The notes beneath the pieces are model-generated. The model was not told the DNA's origin, did no database searches, and worked only from the letters and a program-made list of their open reading frames with translations. A stretch of 64,000 nucleotides of DNA from contig NZ_CP059693.1 in the NCBI RefSeq assembly GCF_028657945.1, positions 4,402,001 through 4,466,000 on the forward strand. The letters are read 5' to 3'. Positions 18,364 to 26,353 of this stretch are shown in pieces; positions within the stretch are counted from its first letter, which is position 1, and every line of letters begins with the position of its first letter. This DNA is from Thalassomonas haliotis. Lineage in GTDB: Bacteria > Pseudomonadota > Gammaproteobacteria > Enterobacterales > Alteromonadaceae. Made by a program: the position numbers and the translations under genes.

Positions 18364-20520
18364 CTAAAGAGCATAACTCAGCTGCACTTGAATACTGCGC
18401 GGCTCCCCCGGAAAGTGGCCGTTGCGCTCGTTAAAGCCACTGGTGGCATATTCTTTGTCAAACAGGTTTTTCAGGTTGATCTGCATTTCAACACCGCTAA
18501 ACTCACTGCGCCAGCTGGCATCCCAGACGGTATAGGCTTTAACTTTTTGCCCGCTTAAACTTAAGCGTTTGCTGACATAATCAAAACCAAAGGCAAAAGA
18601 AGAGGCTATATTCGGTATATCCCAGCGGGTCCAGGCCCCCAGGGTGTGATCCGGGGCATTGGCAAATTCATCACCTATGGCATTTGAGATGACACCCGGT
18701 GCTCCTCCGGTAATTTTCGCGCTGTTATAGGCATAGTTAAGGGTACCGGTCCAGTTTTCACTCAAATCGCCGACCACATCAATCTCCAATCCCTTACTGG
18801 TGACCTCACCAATTTGCACCAGGGCCGGGTGACCGTCATTGATACCGGTATCCGCCGGGTTCCAGGAGCTGACGTTATCTTTGACTATATGGTAGGCGGT
18901 TACCGTGGTCAGCAAACTGTCGTTTAACCATTGGTTTTTGATACCCAGTTCATGCTGAATGCTGGTTTCCGCTTGGAGATCGCCAATCACATCATCATCC
19001 AGATCAGACTCCTGCTGATAATAAAGGGATTGTGGGGCAAAACCTTGACTGAGATTGGCAAAAATAGAAGTTTCATCATCAGGCTGATAAATAACCCCCA
19101 GACGCGGACTGTAGTCATGATCCGAAGTGCTAAAACCGCTGTTCAGATCTTTGTCTTCAAACCTGTCATAACGCACACCGGCAATGGCCAACCAGTAGTC
19201 GTTTAAACGGATTTGATCTTGCAGATAGATACCGTGACGAATAATTTCGGTATCCGAAGCGAAACCGGCATCCAAAAGATAAGTCTCGGGATCCGCCCCG
19301 TAAACCGGATTGATAATATCTAAATCCGGGATCAGATCCGCCTCCCCCTTACCTGCCATGGATTGATAATGTAATTTCCCGACAAAATAATCGCCGCCAA
19401 AAAGCCAGGTATGCTCGGTATCCGCCAGCGACATCTGATAAACAAAATCCGTCGTAAAACTCCAGTCTTTGTTTTCCCTTAACTGAGCCCTGAACTGGCG
19501 CACCATGGAACGGCCATCATCTGCCAAACCGCGATTTTCATGGTAGTTCTGGTTGCGTTTATTATCCAATATCCGTACTACTGTGGTATTGGTAAGATCA
19601 GCCGATAATTCGCTGTTGGCGATCAATTGCCAGACATTGGCCTGCAAGCGCTGAAAGTCGCTTTTTTCATTGGCATTGTAGCTGATATCCGTCAGAAAAT
19701 TGCCGTTATCATCCACCGGGACCCCTCTGAGCCTGTGCCCGCCCAAATCCTGATCGATAAAGTCATATTGCACCGTCAGATCCAGTCGATCATTAACCAG
19801 CCAGGTCAGACCGGCAGACAACAAGGTATTTTTTTCATCGGTATTGTTACGAAAACCATTTTTGCTTTGGTAAAAGCCCCCCACGCGATAAGCCAGGTCG
19901 GCATCTTGGTTTATGGCATCCGTTATGTCGCCATAAACACTGAACAAGTCTTCATTGCCGGTCACCAGGGCTATTTCGCTTGCCCGGCTGAACTTAGGTT
20001 TTTTGGTGACATAGTTAAGCAGTCCCCCCGGCTGACCGGCACCATAAAGCATGCCGGTAGGGCCTTTTAACACTTCGACCCGTTCGATATTAAATAACTG
20101 CGGGATGGAAAAACCCGAGTAGGGATCCCCCTGCACGCCATCATACCTGACCTGATCTTGCCGAAATCCCCGGGCGGTCACCCCGGAATAGCTAAACTGG
20201 GTCATGCCGGATATTGAACGGTAAAGATCTGAAGTTTGTTTGGCCGCCTGATCGCTGATCAGTTCATGGCTTAAAACCTGCAGCGACTGGGGCATATCCA
20301 TATAGTTAGTGGGAGTCTTAGTTGCCATCGCCGATTCTTCGACAAAATAAAACTGTGAGGCCCTGCCCCTAACCTGGATAATTTCCATGGTTTGTTCAGA
20401 ATTTTGCGCCGTTTCTTGATTCAAGGCCTTCTCGGCAACAACAGCCGGAGCATATGCCAGGGCAAGTGCCGATACCAGTAGTGATTTTTTTACAGTAGAA
20501 GCAGAAGGATTGGTGTTCAT
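18364..20520 (-). CDS. TonB-dependent siderophore receptor
   Basis: A 718-residue outer-membrane receptor with a signal peptide (to about residue 29). A TonB-box-like segment (MEIIQVRGR) is followed by the plug domain: PTNYMDMPQSLQVLSHELI, RGFRQDQVRYDGV and VEVLKGPTGMLYGAGQPGGLLNYVTKKP. The 22-strand barrel ends in a terminal aromatic/Leu strand (IQVQLSYAL). The FhuA/FpvA-like plug sequence indicates ferric siderophore uptake. A Fur box lies just upstream of its start. No siderophore biosynthesis genes are in the window, so it may take up a foreign siderophore. Confidence 0.93.
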   Translation of the reverse strand: MNTNPSASTVKKSLLVSALALAYAPAVVAEKALNQETAQNSEQTMEIIQVRGRASQFYFVEESAMATKTPTNYMDMPQSLQVLSHELISDQAAKQTSDLYRSISGMTQFSYSGVTARGFRQDQVRYDGVQGDPYSGFSIPQLFNIERVEVLKGPTGMLYGAGQPGGLLNYVTKKPKFSRASEIALVTGNEDLFSVYGDITDAINQDADLAYRVGGFYQSKNGFRNNTDEKNTLLSAGLTWLVNDRLDLTVQYDFIDQDLGGHRLRGVPVDDNGNFLTDISYNANEKSDFQRLQANVWQLIANSELSADLTNTTVVRILDNKRNQNYHENRGLADDGRSMVRQFRAQLRENKDWSFTTDFVYQMSLADTEHTWLFGGDYFVGKLHYQSMAGKGEADLIPDLDIINPVYGADPETYLLDAGFASDTEIIRHGIYLQDQIRLNDYWLAIAGVRYDRFEDKDLNSGFSTSDHDYSPRLGVIYQPDDETSIFANLSQGFAPQSLYYQQESDLDDDVIGDLQAETSIQHELGIKNQWLNDSLLTTVTAYHIVKDNVSSWNPADTGINDGHPALVQIGEVTSKGLEIDVVGDLSENWTGTLNYAYNSAKITGGAPGVISNAIGDEFANAPDHTLGAWTRWDIPNIASSFAFGFDYVSKRLSLSGQKVKAYTVWDASWRSEFSGVEMQINLKNLFDKEYATSGFNERNGHFPGEPRSIQVQLSYAL

Positions 20521-20540
20521 AAAATCCCTTTAATACAAAT

Positions 20541-20553
20541 GATAATGATTATC
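20541..20553. promoter_or_regulatory. Fur box upstream of the siderophore receptor
   Basis: GATAATGATTATC is a perfect palindrome within AAATGATAATGATTATCTTT, very close to the 19-bp Fur consensus. It lies about 20 bp upstream of the receptor start on the minus strand, where bound Fur-Fe(II) would block transcription. Confidence 0.85.
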
Positions 20554-20830
20554 TTTTAAGTGTAGCGCTACTTTAAAGTATTCACTATTTATCTACAAGT
20601 AAAAAGGCAAATCTAAGACAAACAAAAAATTAACATCACAGATACAAGTTTCCTGATAACGAAAAAAGCGGATATCGTTTTTAACAAAAACTAAAAACAA
20701 AACACACCTGGAGCCCATAAGCATACGGGCATCGGTATTTCCCATGCCAAGCAAATAAGCTCTCAGCTGTTGTTAAATTCAAAAATAATAACTCGTTGCC
20801 GGACTTACCGCCTCATTGCGCCAAACACTA

Positions 20831-20867
20831 GGTTAGGCATTACGTTAGGAGGTTAGGCATTGCGTTA
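20831..20867. repeat. Short tandem repeat at the 3' end of the SDR gene
   Basis: GGTTAGGCATTACGTTA (20831-20847) and GGTTAGGCATTGCGTTA (20851-20867) are 17-mers with one mismatch and a 20-bp period. The second copy includes the stop codon of the leftward SDR gene. The 230 bp between here and the Fur box hold nothing else I recognise. Confidence 0.6.
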
Positions 20868-21473
20868 AACATCAACAACAAGCACTTCGCCATTAAGAAA
20901 ACCATCAACGGCCCGCTCAAATGCCTTACCGACTAAGCTTCCCGGCACCGGCTGGAAGCCCGGCATCATCTCACCGTAAACTTCCCAGGCCTCTTCCAGT
21001 ACCGTCGGATTTATCGCATTTACCCGAATACCCCTGGGCATTTCCAGCGCGACACACTTTACAAAGGTATCAATCGCCCCGCTGGTGGTGGCATCCGCTA
21101 TCGCAAACGGAATAGGTTTAACATTTAAGATCCCTGAAATAAGGGTGAAAGAACCGTTATCGGCAATATATTCCTGCCCTATACGTACCAGGTTGATTTG
21201 TCCCATCATTTTGCTCATTATCGTGGTCATCCACTGCTGCTCGGTCATCTCGACAAAGTTAGCATATTCACAAAAACCTGCGGTATTAACCACGGCACCA
21301 AAATGGCCTACTTGCTGGAACAACTGCCTGACAGACTGCTCATCGGTAATATCAACTTTATAGTCGCAGCCCTCACCCGAGCGGCTTGCCGTGATCACTT
21401 TATGCTTACCTAAACCGGTTAGGGCAGCCTGACCCATTTTCCCCTGAGCACCAATAACAATAATTGTCTTCAT
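20865..21473 (-). CDS. Short-chain dehydrogenase-like protein lacking the catalytic Tyr/Lys
   Basis: A 202-residue Rossmann-fold protein. The nucleotide motif is GAQGKMGQAAL (residues 8-18), followed by VDITDEQSVRQLF, VVNTAGF and FTLISGILN. At the place where SDR enzymes have YxxxK, this protein has ADATTSGAIDTFVK, with no Tyr and no matching Lys. It may bind NAD(P)H without classical SDR catalysis, or use other residues. A LysR-type box lies about 115 bp upstream, and a LysR gene lies close by, so regulation by it is likely. Confidence 0.75.
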   Translation of the reverse strand: MKTIIVIGAQGKMGQAALTGLGKHKVITASRSGEGCDYKVDITDEQSVRQLFQQVGHFGAVVNTAGFCEYANFVEMTEQQWMTTIMSKMMGQINLVRIGQEYIADNGSFTLISGILNVKPIPFAIADATTSGAIDTFVKCVALEMPRGIRVNAINPTVLEEAWEVYGEMMPGFQPVPGSLVGKAFERAVDGFLNGEVLVVDV

Positions 21474-21586
21474 TACCTCACCTCTTATTCATTAAAACTT
21501 CTAACATTGCGGTAACGCCATCAACTTAGTTACCGCTAACATGGCTAGCATATCGCCAGCAACTTACAAACAGAAACAGACAAACT

Positions 21587-21601
21587 TTGTAAGAGATACA
21601 A
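21587..21601. promoter_or_regulatory. LysR-type box, copy 1
   Basis: TTGT-AAGAGAT-ACAA has the T-N11-A dyad of LysR regulators and lies 114 bp upstream of the SDR start on the minus strand. An almost identical 15-mer occurs at 21949-21963, at the LysR gene itself. The shared core is AGAGATACAAGTT. Confidence 0.5.
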
Positions 21602-21618
21602 GTTCAATCATAATTTAC

Positions 21619-21831
21619 TCAATCCTGCGCTATCGGCGTACATAGCCTGATCGGCGTTCTCTTATGGCGGTATACGGTTTGACAATTTTCTTTTGCGTTT
21701 TCCTGTACAGCTACTTGTGCAGACAGCACCTGGCTGCTTTTTAACTCAGGAGAAAGGGGCTGTTTAACGGGGTCAGCCAAGCGACAACCAGTGGCCAGTA
21801 GCGCCACAAATAACAAACTATATTTTTTCAT
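21619..21831 (-). CDS. Small lipoprotein of unknown function
   Basis: A 70-residue protein with a lipoprotein signal: KKYSLLFVALLATGC, Cys16 being the lipidated residue. The mature part is short and polar, with two more Cys (ENCQTVY and IRLCTP). The role is unknown. It lies between the SDR gene and the divergent LysR gene, on the SDR strand. Confidence 0.6.
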   Translation of the reverse strand: MKKYSLLFVALLATGCRLADPVKQPLSPELKSSQVLSAQVAVQENAKENCQTVYRHKRTPIRLCTPIAQD

Positions 21832-21948
21832 TTTATACCTCTGTAACTATTGCTCAGTGATAACCATTAACGGGCCAACACCAGCAATGGTTGCTCTAGT
21901 TGCTGGCGATCTTAAATCCGCCGGGATACAATTAGAAACAGGCAGTAT

Positions 21949-21963
21949 TTGTTAGAGATACAA
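21949..21963. promoter_or_regulatory. LysR-type box, copy 2
   Basis: TTGT-TAGAGAT-ACAA matches the box at 21587-21601 in 14 of 15 bases. It ends 2 bp before the presumed TTG start of the LysR gene, where binding would be expected to repress the gene's own expression. Confidence 0.5.
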
Positions 21964-21965
21964 GT

Positions 21966-22862
21966 TTGAGCACGATAAACAGATTGGAAATCAAACAGCT
22001 GAGAATATTCCAGGCCTTGTTGCGTGAACGTAATGTTTCCCGTGTCGCAAACCAGGTAGGTCTTACCCAGCAGGCGGTCAGCGACCAGCTAAGAAAACTG
22101 AGAGATATTTTTGATGACAGGTTATTTCTGCGAAAAAGTAACGGTTTGATCCCGACCCCGGTTGCCGAAGCATTAGGCGTAAAAATAGCCGGGATACTGA
22201 GCGGTGTCGAGAGCCTGCTCGACTCAGATATTTTTGACCCTTCGACACTCGATGCCACTTATGTGGTTGCCGCAACCGATTATGCCCAGCAGGTGGTATT
22301 GCCCGCTTTGCTTGCAAAAATAAGGCAGTTGGCGCCAAAGTTGAAAGTGATCATCCGTGATTTTGATATCGATAATTTGCACGAGCTGATGATAAACGGC
22401 CAAGTCAACCTGGCCATCGCCTTTCCCGACTATATCCCCGACTCTTATCCGTATTTAACCTTATTCACCGAACACCATGTTTGTGTCGCAGCAAAGCAGT
22501 CACATTTGCTCGGCCAATCGTTAAGCTTGCAGGATATCGCCGCTGAGCCGCAGATTATTGCCTCCCCCTCCAGGCCCAATTTCAAAGGCTCTATCGACAG
22601 CCTTTTTGAACAGGGGGGATTAACCCGAAATGTGGTGATTTCGGCTCCTTGCTTTTCCGTCGTACCCGGTTATATAGCGAGTACCGGGGCTATTGCTTTT
22701 TTACCTTCAAGAGCAATCGCCGATAGCCAACTGGTAGCACTGAACCTGGATGAAAAGCTGACAGAGTTCGATGTTATTGCCGCCTGGCATCCTAGATCCA
22801 GCCAGGATCCCCTGCATAACTGGATCGCAGATTTACTGAAACAGGAATATCGGGGCAAGTAA
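21966..22862 (+). CDS. LysR-family transcriptional regulator
   Basis: A 298-residue LysR regulator: N-terminal winged HTH (LEIKQLRIFQALLRERNVSRVANQ spread over residues 7-30, then LTQQAVSDQLRKLRDIF) and a C-terminal substrate-binding domain. The start appears to be TTG at 21966; no ATG lies near, and no strong ribosome site is present, so translation may be weak or the start may differ. The repeated T-N11-A box at its own start and upstream of the SDR gene suggests it controls both. Confidence 0.85.
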   Translation: MSTINRLEIKQLRIFQALLRERNVSRVANQVGLTQQAVSDQLRKLRDIFDDRLFLRKSNGLIPTPVAEALGVKIAGILSGVESLLDSDIFDPSTLDATYVVAATDYAQQVVLPALLAKIRQLAPKLKVIIRDFDIDNLHELMINGQVNLAIAFPDYIPDSYPYLTLFTEHHVCVAAKQSHLLGQSLSLQDIAAEPQIIASPSRPNFKGSIDSLFEQGGLTRNVVISAPCFSVVPGYIASTGAIAFLPSRAIADSQLVALNLDEKLTEFDVIAAWHPRSSQDPLHNWIADLLKQEYRGK

Positions 22863-22921
22863 TTATCAGCTATCGGTTTTGAGAGCTTAATGCCGCCAGG
22901 GGGATCAATTTAAATTTATTA

Positions 22922-24430
22922 TCACTGCGCTTTACAATAGTGATCAATAAATTGCTGGTGGCTCGGCATAGCTGCCACCCGGGTATCTACCTGGCCCTTG
23001 ATACCGCTTAAAAATTTAGCCAGTTCGCCATCGCTCATCTGATCCACTATCTGGTGATAATTTTCCGGTATTATCCCCTGCCCCATCATCACCTGGGTCC
23101 AGGAATCAAGGCGGAACAGTTCACTCTGGGTAATGCACACCCGGGCGGTTTTTTTAAACAACTCTATCCTGTGGGCCAGGGTTTGCGGCACTTCCATGTT
23201 TTGGCAATAGCGCCAAAACGGACTGTCGGTACGTTCGGTGGCTTTGTAATGCAGGATAATGAAATCGCGGATACGCTGCATTTCCTCCTTGGTTTGATGG
23301 TTATATTCGTCAATATTGGCCTGGCTGATCTCATCATGGGGGAACAATTTCATCAGGCGTAAAATCGATGCCATGATCAGGTGGATAGCGGTAGATTCCA
23401 CCGGCTCGACAAAGCCGCTGGCCAGCCCGATGGCAATACAGTTTTTATTCCAGCCCTTAATGCGGCGGCCGGTTTTATAGCGGAAAATTTTCGGCTCAGT
23501 GATCGCCGGACTTTCCAGGTTATTCATTAACGTGGCAACCGCTTCTTCATCCGAGGTATAGCGGCTACAAAACACCAGGCCATTACCAACCCTGTGTTGC
23601 AACGGAATACGCCACTGCCAGCCCCAGTCGTGGGCGATGGCCTGGGTATAGGGCCTGGGCTCGCCCGCTTTTTCCGTTTGCACCGCCACCGCGGTATCAC
23701 AGGGGATCAAATGGCCGTAACTTTCAAAACCGGTATTGAGCGCCCCTTCGATTAAACGGGCGGAAAAGCCGGTGCAATCGATAAATAAATCCCCTTCAAC
23801 CAGGGTGCCGTTATCCAGGGTCAAAGTAGTGATATAACCGCTGTCGGGATCTATGCCGACATCGTCAATTTTACCCTCAAGGCGTTTCACCCCCTTGGAC
23901 AGGGCCAGTTGTTTTAAATAGTCGGCATATAAACCGGCATCAAGATGGTAGGCATAGTCGAGTTTAGAGTCTCTTGAGCCTAAAAACTTACCGGCTTTAG
24001 CCGCAGCATGTTCCGGACAGTAGGCACCGAACTCGTCATTGATGCCTTTTGCCAGTCCCGCCAGGTAAAAGTGCTGGAATTCACCCGCCCAGCAGATACG
24101 TCCGGTATCGCCAAAGGAGTGAATATAACTGTCGTTTTGCCTGGCCCAGTTTTTAAATTCAATGCCCAGTTTAAACGTGCCCCGCACCGTTTTCATAAAA
24201 TGCTGTTCATTGATGCCAAGCAGTTCATTAAAGGTGCGCAGCGGCGGTATGGTGGCTTCACCGACGCCGATGCGGCCGATTTCCTCCGATTCGATCAGGC
24301 TAATATCCAGACTTTTACCCAGTAGCTTTGATAAAGAAGCCGCGGTCATCCAGCCGGCACTGCCGCCACCGGCAATGACAACACGTTGAATTTTTCTATT
24401 ATTATTATCTTCTTGACTCACTGTTTGCAT
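22922..24430 (-). CDS. Flavin-dependent tryptophan halogenase-like protein (1)
   Basis: A 502-residue protein of the FAD-dependent halogenase family. The FAD motif GGGSAGWMTA is at residues 21-30, the Lys of FKLGIEFKNW at 87 matches the catalytic Lys of PrnA/RebH, and the signature WxWxIP is intact as W271-Q-W273-R-I-P276. Proteins of this group occur in carbohydrate-uptake loci of Alteromonadales and Caulobacterales, with TonB receptors and SapC, where halogenation of free tryptophan has not been the obvious role. It is the last gene of the leftward unit TonB receptor, SapC, methyltransferase, halogenase. Confidence 0.9.
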   Translation of the reverse strand: MQTVSQEDNNNRKIQRVVIAGGGSAGWMTAASLSKLLGKSLDISLIESEEIGRIGVGEATIPPLRTFNELLGINEQHFMKTVRGTFKLGIEFKNWARQNDSYIHSFGDTGRICWAGEFQHFYLAGLAKGINDEFGAYCPEHAAAKAGKFLGSRDSKLDYAYHLDAGLYADYLKQLALSKGVKRLEGKIDDVGIDPDSGYITTLTLDNGTLVEGDLFIDCTGFSARLIEGALNTGFESYGHLIPCDTAVAVQTEKAGEPRPYTQAIAHDWGWQWRIPLQHRVGNGLVFCSRYTSDEEAVATLMNNLESPAITEPKIFRYKTGRRIKGWNKNCIAIGLASGFVEPVESTAIHLIMASILRLMKLFPHDEISQANIDEYNHQTKEEMQRIRDFIILHYKATERTDSPFWRYCQNMEVPQTLAHRIELFKKTARVCITQSELFRLDSWTQVMMGQGIIPENYHQIVDQMSDGELAKFLSGIKGQVDTRVAAMPSHQQFIDHYCKAQ

Positions 24431-24520
24431 GTTAATTTCCTGAATTGCCCAAGTTACGGCACGGCCCTTGTCCTGAGCCGCCTATTATTAAATAACACAG
24501 CTGACTACTCAGGTAAACGG

Positions 24521-25246
24521 TTAAATGGAAGCGGTTTCACCAGCCAGCTTATCCTGGTCGTTGAAATCAGCCTTTTTCGATAAAACCACAAGTTTTGCCC
24601 GGGCCGGCGGTTTGATCACCGAACTATAAAAATAACTGTCGGTAATTTTTTCAATGTGGAAATGCTCGGCAAAAACGTTATGTAAGATCTCATCATCAAA
24701 GCGATAAGGCATGGGAATTTTTTGCCCGGCAAAAACATCATAATCGCTGAAACGGTTTTCTTGTAAACTCATGGTTTTAAGCAGCACTTTACCGTCGTCT
24801 TTGAGCAGTTTAAGCAGGTTGGCAATATATTTTTTGGTGCTGATACAACAGACAGAATGAAAACAGCCGCGGTCAAAAATTAAATCAAATTGCTCCGGAG
24901 CCAATTGGCTATCAAGGACATCATCTAATACAAATGCAACTTGTGTCTGCCAGGGTAAGCTTTTCGCTTTGTTTTTTGCCTGAGCCAGGGCGGTTTCAGA
25001 AATATCCGAACCGATCACCTGATAGCCCATTTTCGCCAAAGCGATTGCCTGACTGCCGCTGCAGGTGCCCAAATCGAGGATTTTAGCGCTGTGAATACCA
25101 TGTACCTTCAAAAACTCACTGACGTCGGGGTCAAGCGCTTCACTGAACCAGGGCCAGCGGTTAGTGCTTTCCTCCTGATACATTTGCTGATTTTTACTTT
25201 CCCACTTATCTTCATTCCATTTAATAAAGTCTTGTAAGCTGCTCAT
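24521..25246 (-). CDS. Class I SAM-dependent methyltransferase
   Basis: A 241-residue protein with the SAM-binding pattern: motif I LDLGTCSGSQAIALAKMGYQ (glycine loop with Cys and Ser), acidic residue in GSDIS, and LIFDRGCFHSV as the post-II region. It is like the thiopurine/tellurite-resistance methyltransferase group in overall layout. Substrate unknown. Its position between SapC and the halogenase-like gene, with gaps of about 80-90 bp, indicates the same unit. Confidence 0.85.
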   Translation of the reverse strand: MSSLQDFIKWNEDKWESKNQQMYQEESTNRWPWFSEALDPDVSEFLKVHGIHSAKILDLGTCSGSQAIALAKMGYQVIGSDISETALAQAKNKAKSLPWQTQVAFVLDDVLDSQLAPEQFDLIFDRGCFHSVCCISTKKYIANLLKLLKDDGKVLLKTMSLQENRFSDYDVFAGQKIPMPYRFDDEILHNVFAEHFHIEKITDSYFYSSVIKPPARAKLVVLSKKADFNDQDKLAGETASI

Positions 25247-25326
25247 ATCAAACCTGCTGTTATTCTTTTATTGCTAAAGGTGTTAGAAAATCTCGTAGTA
25301 AAAAGTCTCGCAGTAACAGTGGCGTG

Positions 25327-26094
25327 TTATAAAGTGGCGTTCTTTAAATCCACTAATTTGCTGACATTGTCCAGGGAGGCCACCACGGCAAAGGCGAGGG
25401 ATAAAAATCCTGCCCTGTTCAGCTGCGCCAGGGCATCGCCGCCCAGTGCCGCCAGCTTTTCCCGGTGAATGGTATAATTACCGCCAAGGTTGATTTGCCG
25501 GCCGTTATTTAAAGTAATGTCGAGGTTCACCGCTTCAATAAGATCATAACGGCTAAAAGCATCAAACATGGCTTTACTGAGGTTGGCGCCGTCATTGATG
25601 GTGGCCAGGGCCCGGGTGATTTGCTGCAGGTAAGGACTTTGCTCGCCATTTTCCAAAAACAGAACTTCCCCTGCTCCCTTGCTATCTTCGGCATTATTTT
25701 CTGAGCTCCTTTCTGAGAGAAGGCTAACCCTGGGGCTAGCCATATCAATATAAATCACCGGGTTATTAACCACTTGCCCTTTGATTTCCTGAGGTTCAAA
25801 ACCGATCAGGAAAGGCCCTTTGGCGATCACCGCGGGAATATAACTGCCCTGCCATTTGCCCCGTTTCAGAAACAGGTTTTCATCTTTTTCCAGGCCAAGC
25901 AATGCCACAGATTGAAAGTCACCGGTTTGCGGGTGCTTACTGAATAAAATCGGGTATTGCCTTTGGATGTGGATAAATTCACTCGGGTAAGTCAGGGTGC
26001 TGATAACATTATCTCCCAGTTTGACGGAGTTTTTGCTATTGACCCTTAAGTTTTTATGTTCAAGGTGATTTAACCGTACTGCATTCGCCATCAT
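25327..26094 (-). CDS. SapC-family protein
   Basis: A 255-residue protein with the SapC pattern: an N-terminal segment FIHIQRQYPILFSK, then VALLGLEKDENLFL, WQGSYIPAVIAKGPFLIGF and a C-terminal FDAFSRYDLIEAV. SapC was first noted with the S-layer of Campylobacter but is widespread beside TonB receptors and halogenase-like genes in sugar-use loci. The function is unknown. It follows the TonB receptor on the same strand, separated by a 260-bp stretch that holds a mobile-element-like repeat. Confidence 0.88.
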   Translation of the reverse strand: MMANAVRLNHLEHKNLRVNSKNSVKLGDNVISTLTYPSEFIHIQRQYPILFSKHPQTGDFQSVALLGLEKDENLFLKRGKWQGSYIPAVIAKGPFLIGFEPQEIKGQVVNNPVIYIDMASPRVSLLSERSSENNAEDSKGAGEVLFLENGEQSPYLQQITRALATINDGANLSKAMFDAFSRYDLIEAVNLDITLNNGRQINLGGNYTIHREKLAALGGDALAQLNRAGFLSLAFAVVASLDNVSKLVDLKNATL

Positions 26095-26143
26095 TTCCCC
26101 CGGGTTTTGTGCCTGCTGTTAGCTTTTATTATTTTCCAAGACA

Positions 26144-26276
26144 TTTTTTAAAAGAACTCAAGCGTCCAGTGTCCGTAACGCGCGATAAAGCTGAGTCTAT
26201 ATCCTCGGCCCAACCTGGGAGAGAGGCTTTAGCCGGGGACATAATGCCATAACGAACCATGAGTTCTTTTAAAAAA
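26144..26276. repeat. 133-bp element with perfect 17-bp terminal inverted repeats
   Basis: TTTTTTAAAAGAACTCA (26144-26160) is the perfect inverse of TGAGTTCTTTTAAAAAA (26260-26276). The 99-bp interior is GC-richer and not itself palindromic. Such a layout fits a miniature inverted-repeat element (MITE) or a large hairpin between two genes of one unit. I saw no clear target duplication. A 60-codon frame inside it is probably not a gene. Confidence 0.5.
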
Positions 26277-26353
26277 CTTCTCTTTGTTTTCTCGCTGATA
26301 AGCCGCTTCATTCATCGCTTAATAAAGCGGCTTTAAACCTTAAAAATTAGGCC

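Noticed and set aside
20630-20655. Possible third LysR box (CAGATACAAGTTT)
   Set aside because: Only the right half matches; the left TTGT half is absent.
26129-26311. Leftward 60-codon frame across the 133-bp inverted-repeat element
   Set aside because: Its ends are encoded by the inverted repeats themselves; more likely a by-product of the element than a gene.
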